The position numbers and the translations under genes are program-made. From contig NZ_CP040936.1 in assembly GCF_006352025.1 (NCBI RefSeq), positions 2,542,001 through 2,606,000 on the forward strand: DNA of 64,000 nucleotides, written 5' to 3'. The notes below the pieces were generated by a model that made no database searches, had not been told where the DNA came from, and saw only the letters and a list, made by a program, of their open reading frames with translations. The stretch is from Hymenobacter sp. DG01 (lineage in GTDB: Bacteria; Bacteroidota; Bacteroidia; Cytophagales; Hymenobacteraceae). This document shows, piece by piece, positions 34,793 through 43,218 of the stretch. Position 1 is the first letter of the stretch, and each line of letters begins with the position of its first letter.

Positions 34793-37459
34793 ATGCCAGG
34801 CAAGCTTCTACTGACAGCGGCTGTACTGCTGGGGCTCTGCTGGCACTCTGCTGCCCAAACCACCCTTACGGGCACCATCACCGACACGCAGCGCCAGCCT
34901 ATTCCGGGGGCGCTGGTGGAGGTGCAGCCCCTACCGGCCCTGAATGAGTCGGCGGTGGCCGTCACGGATGAGGCCGGCCGCTTCACGGTGCGCCTGCCGT
35001 TTACTGCCGACTCGGTGTTGCTGAGTGCCCGCTCCCTGAGCTTCCGGGAGCAGACGCGGCGGCTGCGCAACCAGTCGCAGGCGGTTACCCTGGCCCTGCC
35101 GGCCAGTACCACCGCGCTTAAGGAAGTCACCATCAAGGCCCCGCCCATCCGGCGGGAGGGCGACACGCTAAGCTACCGCGTGTCGGCGTTTACCGAGCAG
35201 AAGGATCGGGTACTTGCCGACGTGCTCAAAAAGCTGCCGGGCGTGGAGGTAGAGGCCGACGGGCGCATTCTGTACGAGGGCCGACCCATTCAGAAGTTCT
35301 ACATCAACGGCGCCGATTTGCTGGAAAACCGCTACAGCCAGGCCAGCAACAACCTGCCCGCCGAGGCCGTGCAGGACGTGCAGGTGCTGAAGCGCCACCA
35401 GCCCATTGCGGCCCTGCGCGGGGTGCAGAGCACGGAGCAGGCCTCCCTCAACATCAGTCTGAAAAAGAAGGTAACGGCCACCGGGCAGGCCCGGCTGGGG
35501 CTGGGCGCGGCCCCGCTGCTCTGGAACGCCAACCTCTCGCCCATGCTGTTCACGCCCCAACAGCAGCTGCTGGATACCTACCAGACCAACAATACCGGCC
35601 AGGACGTAGCCGCCGAGCTCAGGCCCCTGGGCTTCGACGACCTGCAGCGGCTGCGGGAGCCCGGCCTGCGCAAACCCGAGCTGACGGGCATTCAGGACCT
35701 GGGGGCACCGCCGCTGCCGGCCAGCCGGTGGCTGTTCAACCGCGTGCACCTGCTGAGCGCCAACCATCTGGTGCCCTTCAGCAAGGAAGCCCAGCTCTGC
35801 CTCAACGCCTCCTACCTCACCGACGAGCAGACGCGCACCGGCACCACCCGCACCCGCTACACCCTGCCCGATGGCCGCGTCATTACGCTCCGGGAAGACA
35901 AGCGCAACATGCTGCGCCCCCGTCAGCTCACCATCGACCTGGCCTACATCCGCAACGTACAGCAGTACTACCTCAAGAACACGCTCAGCCTCGTGCGGAG
36001 CTGGGACGAGCAAACCGGCCTGCTCACGCGCGGCCCCAACGGGGCCGAGGTTTTGCGCCAACAGGCTCGCAACCCGTTCAGCAGCCTCAGCAACCGGCTG
36101 GCACTGGTGCGGCCCGCCGGCCGTGGGCGCATGGTGCAGGTCAGCTCTGAAATAGCCCTGGCTGGTAGTCCGCAGAGGCTCTTGGTGGAGCCGGGGCCCC
36201 TGCCGGAGGTTCTGGCGGGTGGGCAGCCCTACGCCCAAGCCGTGCAGGATGCCCGGCAGCGCAGTTTCTATACCAGCAACTCGGCGGCGCTGCTGTGGGG
36301 GCGGGCGCACTGGCACTATACAGCCACGGCTGGCTTCACCCAGGAAATTCAGGGGCTGACTTCGGAGCTGGGTGTATCATCGGGGGCCGAAGCGCCTACC
36401 CCCGATACGCTGCGCAACCGCCTCCGCGCCCACCAGGCTCACTACTACCTGCGGCCGGCGCTGGAATACAAAACCGCCCGGTGGCATCTGGAAGCCGAAG
36501 CCCCGCTGAGCTACCGCACCTTCCGGGCCACCGACGCCCCGCTGGCCGCCGCCCAGCACCGCCGCTGGTTTACGCTGGAGCCCCAGGTTTCGGGACGCTA
36601 CGAGCTGAGCGGACTGTGGAACGCCAGGGCCAGCGCCGAGCTGACCAACCAGCCCGGCAGCCCGGAGCAGCTGTACTACGGCTACCTGCTGCGCGACTAC
36701 CGCACTCTGCAGCGCAACGCGGCGCCTCTCACCCAGGAGCGGGTTGTTAGTTCGCGCCTGGGACTGTACTACGAAAACCCCTTGACCTCGTGGTTTTACC
36801 AGGCCACGTACAGTTTCAGCAGCAGCACCCGCAACCAGCTGCTGCGCAGCCTGGTGCGCCCCGATGGCACCCTGACCACCGTGGCCGTGGCCCGGCGCGC
36901 CACGGCGCCCCGGCACACCCTGGCGGCCCAGGCCAGCAAGTTCATCAGCCCCTGGAAAACTACCTTCACGCTGCAGCTCAGCGGCACGGTCAGCCGGCAA
37001 CCCCTACTCCTCAACGCTACCCCCACCACCACCCGCAACCAGTCGGGTACGGTGCGGCTGCGGGCTAATGCGGCGGCTTTCAGCTGGGGGAGCCTGGAAT
37101 ATGCGGGGCTGCTGACGGTACTGCGGAGCCGGGTGGGCGCGGCCGCCCAGCCCACCACGCGGCTGCAGGAGCACCGCGCCAGCCTGGCCCTCTACCCCAC
37201 CGAGCGGCATCAGCTGCTCTTCGCCACCGAATACTACCAGAACACGGGCACCGGCGCCACCATCCGCACGTTTTTTGCCGACGCCAGCTACCGCTACACC
37301 CTACCCACGGCCCGCAAGCTCGATGTGGAGCTAAAGGCCAGTAACCTGCTCAACAGCCGGGCTTACCAGTACGCCTTCGTGTACGACTTCGTGCTGGTGC
37401 AGAACGAGTATGAACTGCGGCCCCGGCAGCTGCTGGTTTCGGTCCGGGCTTCTTTCTAG
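34793..37459 (+). CDS. TonB-receptor-like outer-membrane protein with carboxypeptidase-regulatory domain
   Basis: An 888-residue outer-membrane protein. The signal peptide (MPGKLLLTAAVLLGLCWHSA) is followed by a CarboxypepD_reg-like domain at about 22-105 (TLTGTITDTQRQPIPGALVE). A plug-like region occupies about 115-250 (DVLKKLPGVEVEADGRILYE, NGADLLENRYSQASNNLPAE). The rest is strand-rich and ends in LLVSVRASF, a classical barrel C-terminus with terminal Phe. It probably pairs with the GLPGLI protein just upstream as a two-protein outer-membrane module of unknown substrate. High GC (clear contrast with the preceding gene). Confidence 0.85.
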   Translation: MPGKLLLTAAVLLGLCWHSAAQTTLTGTITDTQRQPIPGALVEVQPLPALNESAVAVTDEAGRFTVRLPFTADSVLLSARSLSFREQTRRLRNQSQAVTLALPASTTALKEVTIKAPPIRREGDTLSYRVSAFTEQKDRVLADVLKKLPGVEVEADGRILYEGRPIQKFYINGADLLENRYSQASNNLPAEAVQDVQVLKRHQPIAALRGVQSTEQASLNISLKKKVTATGQARLGLGAAPLLWNANLSPMLFTPQQQLLDTYQTNNTGQDVAAELRPLGFDDLQRLREPGLRKPELTGIQDLGAPPLPASRWLFNRVHLLSANHLVPFSKEAQLCLNASYLTDEQTRTGTTRTRYTLPDGRVITLREDKRNMLRPRQLTIDLAYIRNVQQYYLKNTLSLVRSWDEQTGLLTRGPNGAEVLRQQARNPFSSLSNRLALVRPAGRGRMVQVSSEIALAGSPQRLLVEPGPLPEVLAGGQPYAQAVQDARQRSFYTSNSAALLWGRAHWHYTATAGFTQEIQGLTSELGVSSGAEAPTPDTLRNRLRAHQAHYYLRPALEYKTARWHLEAEAPLSYRTFRATDAPLAAAQHRRWFTLEPQVSGRYELSGLWNARASAELTNQPGSPEQLYYGYLLRDYRTLQRNAAPLTQERVVSSRLGLYYENPLTSWFYQATYSFSSSTRNQLLRSLVRPDGTLTTVAVARRATAPRHTLAAQASKFISPWKTTFTLQLSGTVSRQPLLLNATPTTTRNQSGTVRLRANAAAFSWGSLEYAGLLTVLRSRVGAAAQPTTRLQEHRASLALYPTERHQLLFATEYYQNTGTGATIRTFFADASYRYTLPTARKLDVELKASNLLNSRAYQYAFVYDFVLVQNEYELRPRQLLVSVRASF

Positions 37460-37814
37460 GCCCGGTGAAAAGTGAAGAAACAACGCTCTGTAGAGGAATA
37501 ATGCGTGGGGTCGTTGCCAAAGTAACCGTTATGTCGAGCCTTGCGAGACATCTCGCTCGGTTAACGTCTGAATTACTACAGCAACGTCAACACGCGGGAT
37601 TCCTCGGCTGCGCTCGGAATGAGGGGCTTTTATCTTGCACTCTGCACGGCCTCACCGCAAAAGCCCTACCCCCTGCGCAGAGCGCAACCTTTCTTTCAGA
37701 ACGCGAGGCAGTTGCTGAGGCACGGTGCAGTTTTATGCGGTCAGGACTTGCCGGAACGGGTTTTCGGTTAGCTTTACGACCTCATCCCTTAGTTCACACC
37801 CAATTCCTCACCCA
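37460..37814. other. Intergenic region with palindromic repeat B
   Basis: About 355 nt between the receptor gene and malate dehydrogenase. It contains the copy B repeat at 37528-37622 and must hold the malate dehydrogenase promoter near 37.75 kb, which I could not pin down. No gene is seen. Confidence 0.55.
37528..37622. repeat. Palindromic repeat, family copy B (diverged)
   Basis: The left part (37528-37556) starts GTTATGTCGAGCCTTGCGAG and continues ACATCTCGC, matching copy C. The right part (37592-37622), CGCGGGATTCCTCGGCTGCG onward, is a related but diverged arm on the opposite strand. The arms are 35 nt apart and pair less well than copies A and C. Confidence 0.6.
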
Positions 37815-38756
37815 ATGAAAGTTACCGTAGTTGGAGCCGGCAACGTGGGCGCAACCTGCGCCGATGTACTGGCCACCCGCGAAATTGCCAACGAAATTGT
37901 TTTGGTTGACATTAAGGAAGGTTTCGCCGAAGGCAAAGCCCTCGACATCTGGCAAAAAGCCCCCATCATCGGCTACGATTCCCGCACTGTAGGCGTAACC
38001 GGCGACTACAGCCGCACCGCCGACTCTGACGTGGTAGTAATTACCTCGGGCCTGCCCCGCAAGCCCGGCATGAGCCGCGACGACCTGATTTCGACCAACG
38101 CCGGCATCGTGAAAACGGTAACCGAGCAGGTAGTGAAATACTCGCCCAACGCCATCATCATTGTGGTGAGCAACCCGCTCGACGTGATGACCTACCAGGC
38201 CCACCTCACCTCGGGCCTGCCCCGCGAGAAGGTGTTTGGCATGGCCGGCATTCTGGACACGGCCCGCTACCGCGCCTTCCTGGCCGAAGCTCTCAACGTA
38301 AGCCCCAAGGACATTCAGGCCGTGCTCATGGGCGGCCACGGCGACACCATGGTGCCCCTGCCCCGCTACACTACGGTAGGCGGCATTCCGGTAACGGAAC
38401 TTATCGGCAAACAGGAGCTGGACGCCATTGTGCAGCGCACGGCCGTAGGCGGCGGCGAGCTGGTGAAGCTGATGGGCACCTCGGCCTGGTATGCGCCCGG
38501 CGCGGCGGCCGCCCAGATGGTAGAAGCCATCGTGCGCGACCAGCGCCGCGTGTTCCCGGTGTGCATTGAATTGCAGGGCGAGTACGGCATCAATGGCGTG
38601 TACCTGGGTGCTCCGGTTATCCTGGGCCGCAACGGCATTGAGAAGGTAATTGAGCTGCAGCTGAACGACGAGGAAAAAGCTCTGCTGGAAACCTCACGCG
38701 GCCACGTAAAAGAGGTAATGGACGCCCTCGACAACATGAGCAAGGCTTCAGCCTAA
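37815..38756 (+). CDS. mdh: Malate dehydrogenase
   Basis: A 313-residue NAD-dependent enzyme of the LDH-like MDH type that converts malate to oxaloacetate in the TCA cycle. The ATG at 37815 directly begins MKVTVVGAGNVGATCADVLA, the Rossmann motif. Substrate-binding Arg residues lie in GLPRKPGMSRDDL, and the active-site His in MGGHGDTMVPLPRY. ILDTARYRAFLAE supplies a further Arg. The gene seems to be transcribed alone, with a terminator behind it. Confidence 0.96.
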   Translation: MKVTVVGAGNVGATCADVLATREIANEIVLVDIKEGFAEGKALDIWQKAPIIGYDSRTVGVTGDYSRTADSDVVVITSGLPRKPGMSRDDLISTNAGIVKTVTEQVVKYSPNAIIIVVSNPLDVMTYQAHLTSGLPREKVFGMAGILDTARYRAFLAEALNVSPKDIQAVLMGGHGDTMVPLPRYTTVGGIPVTELIGKQELDAIVQRTAVGGGELVKLMGTSAWYAPGAAAAQMVEAIVRDQRRVFPVCIELQGEYGINGVYLGAPVILGRNGIEKVIELQLNDEEKALLETSRGHVKEVMDALDNMSKASA

Positions 38757-38786
38757 GCAGCTCAGCCCAAATCATAAATTCCTGAC

Positions 38787-38823
38787 ATAAAAAAGCCCGC
38801 TGAGCAATCAGCGGGCTTTTTTA
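38787..38823. terminator. Terminator between mdh and rhomboid genes
   Basis: A symmetric stem (AAAAAAGCCCGCTGA with TCAGCGGGCTTTTTT) has a GCAA tetraloop and A and T runs on both sides. It lies between convergent genes and is bidirectional. Confidence 0.9.
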
Positions 38824-38854
38824 TAGGGTTGAAGATCTGAACGAGGGTAGCGTC

Positions 38855-39754
38855 TTACCGCTGGCTGGCCCGGAACAGCTTCTGCTTTTCATCCTTGGAA
38901 AGGCTTTCGTAGCCGGAGCGCGAAATCTTGTCCAGAATCAAGTCGATTTCGTCCTGCTCGGGCTTGGCCAGCACTCCCTTTTTGGGCGCGGCAGCCGCTG
39001 GAGCCGGAGACGCACCGCCGCGGGTTACGCGCAAGTTGGGCCGGCCCGTCACGAGGCGGGTAAACCAGTCGCCGATGGCCTGCACGGGGCGGCCCAGGTC
39101 GCGGCCGGCCTGCAGCTGCTTAATGAAGACGTAGCCCAGTATAGCCCCGCCGATGTGGGCCAGTCCGCCGCCCTCATTGCCCTGGTTGATGGCTATGAAG
39201 GACAGCAGAATAACCACGGCCGCAATGTACTTGATGCGTACGGCCCCGAAGAGGAAAAGCATAAACGTGTACTCGGGCAGCAGCGTGGCCGCCGCCATAA
39301 TAACGGCCGTTACGGCCGCCGAGGCGCCCAGCAACGACACGCCCCCGGGCCGGTCCAGAGCCGGAATCAGGTTGAACGCCAGCAGAAATACCACCGCTCC
39401 GGCCAAGGCCCCCAGAATATACAGGCTCACGAGGCGCCGGTCGCCGAGGTACTCCCGAATCAAGGCGCCGAACCAGTACAGGTTCAGCAGATTGAACAGA
39501 ATGTGCAGGAAGCCTTCGTGAGTGAAGGCGTAGGTGAGCAGGGTCCAGGGGTGGCGCAGCAAAGCGGCCAGGTCAGAAGGCAGCTGCAGTTGCCGGACTA
39601 CATTGGGGTAGTAAGCTGCGTACGTGCCGCTCAGCTTCATCACGGTTTCAATCAGCACCAGGGCCACAAACACCAGCCCGTTCAGCAGCAGCAGCTGAAT
39701 CAGGGCGTTGTCGCGGCGGCTGAAAGCAGTCCGGATATCGGTCAGAATACTCAT
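38855..39754 (-). CDS. Rhomboid family intramembrane serine protease
   Basis: A 299-residue membrane protein with about six helices and a cytosolic C-terminal extension of about 80 residues. The catalytic Ser lies in the GASAAVTAVI helix (variant GASA rather than GASG), and the His is in GLAHIGGAILGYVF. EGFLHILFNLLNLYWFG is the His/Asn-containing loop. The soluble tail ends in a basic helical motif (EIDLILDKISRSGYESLSKD), a conserved Bacteroidota add-on of unknown role. It follows another rhomboid gene by 109 nt. Confidence 0.88.
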   Translation of the reverse strand: MSILTDIRTAFSRRDNALIQLLLLNGLVFVALVLIETVMKLSGTYAAYYPNVVRQLQLPSDLAALLRHPWTLLTYAFTHEGFLHILFNLLNLYWFGALIREYLGDRRLVSLYILGALAGAVVFLLAFNLIPALDRPGGVSLLGASAAVTAVIMAAATLLPEYTFMLFLFGAVRIKYIAAVVILLSFIAINQGNEGGGLAHIGGAILGYVFIKQLQAGRDLGRPVQAIGDWFTRLVTGRPNLRVTRGGASPAPAAAAPKKGVLAKPEQDEIDLILDKISRSGYESLSKDEKQKLFRASQR

Positions 39755-39863
39755 GGGTGGGGCAGGGTTAGAGCCGGGCCGGGGGGTAGGAAAGGAAGCG
39801 GCACCGGGCGGTAATTTCTACAATTTTCGGGCAAGCACCTCACCCGCGCGCCGAGCCTGCCAC

Positions 39864-40646
39864 TTAGTACAGGCGGGTGCGGTTGCGCTGCCAGAACAGC
39901 AACACCACCAGCCCCACCAGCATTCCGCCCAGGTGAGCAAAGTGCGCCACATTGTCGCCAGGTACGCGGTGCACACCAAAGTAAAACTCGTAGAGGCCGT
40001 AGAGCACTACGAAATATTTGGCCTTGATGGGAATAGGCAGCGGGAAAACCATCAGCTCCGTGTTCGGGAAGAAGAAGGCAAAAGCCAGCATAATCCCAAA
40101 CAGCGCCCCCGAGGCCCCCACCATGGGGTAACGCACACTATCCGAATAAGCAGCCTGCATAGAAGTTACTACCCCTTGAATCAGGCGCTGGTCGTCGGGG
40201 GTTTGGTGCAGCTGCCGGATAACAGGCTGGTAAGCCTCGGCGTTATCCGACACGTTGTGGTCCACGAAATCCTGCAGGTGCAGGTCGGAGGGTTCCTGCT
40301 GAAACACCTCGATGTCGTGCTGCATGCGGCGCAGCTCGTAGGTGCGCAGGCCATTGTATAGGATGCCGGCTCCGAGGCCACAAATCAGCCAATACGTCAG
40401 GAAGCGCTTGGCCCCCCAGCGCTGCTCCAGCAGGGGACCCAGCGAAATCAGACCCAGCATGTTGGAGAAGATGTGCCCGATGTTGGCGTGCATGAACATA
40501 TAGGTCGCCAACTGCCAGGGCTTGAAATTGGGGTTATCGAGGGGGTAGAGCGCCAGGAAATTGAGACCGCCGAGCTGCAAACTCAGAAAGAACACCACCA
40601 CGTTGGCGATGAGCAGGTTGCGGACCATGGGGGTAAACTGAAACAT
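39864..40646 (-). CDS. Rhomboid family intramembrane serine protease
   Basis: A 260-residue protein; the ATG at 40646 is used because it opens the hydrophobic MFQFTPMVRNLLIANVVVFF. Catalytic motifs: GASGALFGIMLAFAF with Ser, HANIGHIFSNMLGLISLGPL, and HFAHLGGMLVGLVVLLF with His. Between the first helices and the active site lies an about 60-residue soluble insert rich in Gln and Asp (QDFVDHNVSDNAEAYQPVIR). It lies 109 nt upstream of a second rhomboid on the same strand; substrates are unknown. Confidence 0.88.
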   Translation of the reverse strand: MFQFTPMVRNLLIANVVVFFLSLQLGGLNFLALYPLDNPNFKPWQLATYMFMHANIGHIFSNMLGLISLGPLLEQRWGAKRFLTYWLICGLGAGILYNGLRTYELRRMQHDIEVFQQEPSDLHLQDFVDHNVSDNAEAYQPVIRQLHQTPDDQRLIQGVVTSMQAAYSDSVRYPMVGASGALFGIMLAFAFFFPNTELMVFPLPIPIKAKYFVVLYGLYEFYFGVHRVPGDNVAHFAHLGGMLVGLVVLLFWQRNRTRLY

Positions 40647-40846
40647 GAATTGCGGGATTGACGCTGACAGGTGTGATTTCGCTCGGTACTCGTGCTTACG
40701 TGAACTCAACTGAATTTGCTGACTGCACCTTCGCCCAGGCTACCGGCAAGGCCGGCCTCAGGCTTCTTCTAACGTTGGTTGCTTACTGAACACTGCTGGC
40801 CTACCAAGCCAGAAACACCAGCGCAATCAACCTAAATCAGCGCCAA

Positions 40847-42913
40847 TCAGCGGTTGAAGAGGGCCTGCACCTGCCCCAGCTCCAGCAGCACAATGGTGCG
40901 GCGGCCATCGGGGGTGTAGTTGGGCACCTGACAGGCAAACAGCTTATCCACGAGGGTGGTCATTTCCAGCTCCGAGAGGCGGGCCCCGGCAGCCGTGGTA
41001 GCCACGCGCCGGGCCAGCACCCGCGCCATCTGCTCACGGCGGTCCAGCTTTATGGGGCCGGCCGTATTCCGAAACTGCTCAATGAGGCCTTCTAGCAGCT
41101 CTTTCTCGTCGCGGGCCGGCACGTCGGCCGGAATACCCTCCACGGCAATAGTATTCTTGCCGAAATCAGTGAAGCGGAAACCCAGGGCCCGCAGTGGCTC
41201 CTCTACCTCCCGCAGAATGGCGAAGTCCTGAGGCGTGAAGGTGATAGTACGCGGAAACAGCAGGGTCTGGGAGGCACTGACTTCCCGCTCCAGGCTCTGA
41301 GCGTACTGCTCAAACAGAATTCGCTCCCGGGCCGCCACCTGGTCAATCAGCATCACCCCCGACTTCACGGGCACTAGCAGATACTGCTGGTGCAGCTGCA
41401 GCACTTTATTGCCAGGCCCCGTGGACGATTCGCGCAGGGGTAGCTCGGGGGTAGTATTGGGGGTGGCGGGTTGCGCGGGTGCGGCGGGGGTAGCAAAAGA
41501 TGCGGCTATGGCCACACCCGCCTCCGCTGGGCCTGGCACTTCCGCTGCTGATTCAGTCGGGCTTTCCGGCGCAAGCGCCGGCCGGGGCACCGCCAGGTTG
41601 GCCGCCGAGGGCACAGGTACGCCTACGGCGGTGGCCTCATGCTCCACATCGGGCACGCTGATCTGGCTCAGGCTCTTGTAGAAGTTTTCCAGCTCGCGCT
41701 TGGCCTGCTCGGTCGGGCGGGGCGGCAGCTGGCGCTCGTAGGCATCGGCGCGGCTGGGCTTTTCGCGGGAAGAGCTGTTGCTGCCCGCCGCCTGCGCCGC
41801 CGCCGAGGCCAGGGCATCGGGCTGGAAGTCGTCGGCGAAGGGGCTTTTCTCATTGCCCGAAATGCGCAGCGGCTGAATGGGGGCAAAGTTCACGTTGCCA
41901 TCGAAGTCCAGTGACGGGGCCATGTTGTGCAGGCCCAGGCTCTGCTTGATGGCCGAACGCACAATGGCGTACACCGTCTTCTCGTCCTCGAACTTGATTT
42001 CGGTTTTGGTGGGGTGCACATTGATGTCGATGGCCTTGGGGTCGAGCTCCAGAAACAGCACGTAGAAGGGGTGCGTGTCTTTGGGCAGCAGGCCCTCATA
42101 GGCGGTCAGCACGGCGTGGTTGAGGTAGGCCGAGCGGATAAAGCGGTTATTGACGAAGAAAAACTGGTCGCCCCGGCTTTTCTTCGCCGACTCCGGCTTA
42201 CCGATAAACCCTTTCACCGTCAGGAAAGGGGTAACCTCTTCCACCTGCGCCAGCTGCTCCTTGTAGCCATTGCCCAGCAGGCTCACGATGCGCTGACTAA
42301 GCTTGCCAGCCGGCAGGTTAAACACTTCCAAATCGTTCTGAAACAGAGAGAAGCTGATCTGGGGGTTGGCCAGGGCTACGTGCTGAAATTCATCCAGAAT
42401 GTGGCGCATCTCCACCGCGTTGCTCTTGAGGAAGTTGCGGCGGGCCGGCACATTGAAAAACAGGTTCTTGACGCTGATGCTGGTACCGTCGGGGCAGGCC
42501 ACGGGCTGCTGGCTGCTGATCTGGGAGCCCTCCACCAGCAGCAGGGAGCCGGTATCCTGGTCGCGCTGCTTGGTCCGGATTTCTACCTGCGCCACGGCGG
42601 CAATAGAAGCCAGGGCCTCGCCCCGGAAGCCCAGGGTGCGGATGCGGAACAGGTCTTCGGTGGTGCGGATTTTAGAGGTAGCGTGGCGCTCCAGGCTCAT
42701 GCGCGCATCGGTGGGGCTCATGCCCTGTCCGTTGTCCACCACCTGCACCAGCTGCTTGCCGGCTTCCTTCACGATGAGCTGCACCTGGGTAGCGCCGGCG
42801 TCCACGGCGTTTTCCAGCAGCTCTTTTACGGCAGAGGCCGGGCGCTGCACCACCTCGCCGGCGGCAATCTGGTTAGCTAAATACTCGGGTAAAAGCTGAA
42901 TTATATCGGCCAT
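40847..42913 (-). CDS. mutL: DNA mismatch repair protein MutL
   Basis: A 688-residue GHKL ATPase of mismatch repair. N-terminal motifs are standard: ELLENAVDAGATQVQL, DNGQGMSPTDARMSLERHAT and TLGFRGEALASIAAVA. A long Pro/Ala-rich linker (about 380-495) follows. The C-terminal dimerisation domain begins with LLVPVKSGVMLIDQVAARER. In MutL proteins that are endonucleases this motif reads DQHA(x)2E; here His is replaced by Val (D524-Q-V-A), the CPHGRP motif reads YTPDGRR and the ACR motif is absent. The nicking activity is therefore probably reduced or lost. Confidence 0.93.
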   Translation of the reverse strand: MADIIQLLPEYLANQIAAGEVVQRPASAVKELLENAVDAGATQVQLIVKEAGKQLVQVVDNGQGMSPTDARMSLERHATSKIRTTEDLFRIRTLGFRGEALASIAAVAQVEIRTKQRDQDTGSLLLVEGSQISSQQPVACPDGTSISVKNLFFNVPARRNFLKSNAVEMRHILDEFQHVALANPQISFSLFQNDLEVFNLPAGKLSQRIVSLLGNGYKEQLAQVEEVTPFLTVKGFIGKPESAKKSRGDQFFFVNNRFIRSAYLNHAVLTAYEGLLPKDTHPFYVLFLELDPKAIDINVHPTKTEIKFEDEKTVYAIVRSAIKQSLGLHNMAPSLDFDGNVNFAPIQPLRISGNEKSPFADDFQPDALASAAAQAAGSNSSSREKPSRADAYERQLPPRPTEQAKRELENFYKSLSQISVPDVEHEATAVGVPVPSAANLAVPRPALAPESPTESAAEVPGPAEAGVAIAASFATPAAPAQPATPNTTPELPLRESSTGPGNKVLQLHQQYLLVPVKSGVMLIDQVAARERILFEQYAQSLEREVSASQTLLFPRTITFTPQDFAILREVEEPLRALGFRFTDFGKNTIAVEGIPADVPARDEKELLEGLIEQFRNTAGPIKLDRREQMARVLARRVATTAAGARLSELEMTTLVDKLFACQVPNYTPDGRRTIVLLELGQVQALFNR

Positions 42914-43218
42914 ATACGCTTGAAATCAGAAGAAAAACAGCCCCGCCGCCGGTGCCCGCCGCGGGGGCTATCCGCCTGATAACAACCGGCGTCGGGAAAT
43001 TATCCGTAAGTTTGCGGCCAACTTTTGTGTGCGCGACGTGAGACGGTTTTGCTTGCTCATGCGTTGGAAGAGGCAGACGGCAAGAAGGGGAAGGCCCGCA
43101 GTTGAGGCCCGCCACTCCACCGAAAGCACCTTCCGGCACCCTTTTTGGAAAAGCAAAAGTAGGGCTTTTGGCTCGTCGTTCATCTCTCATACCCCTTCAG
43201 CACAGACCACCGGAGCCG

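Noticed and set aside
35168..36316. 382-codon open frame opposite the receptor gene
   Set aside because: High-GC shadow frame; the opposite strand has the signal peptide, plug and barrel end expected of the real gene.
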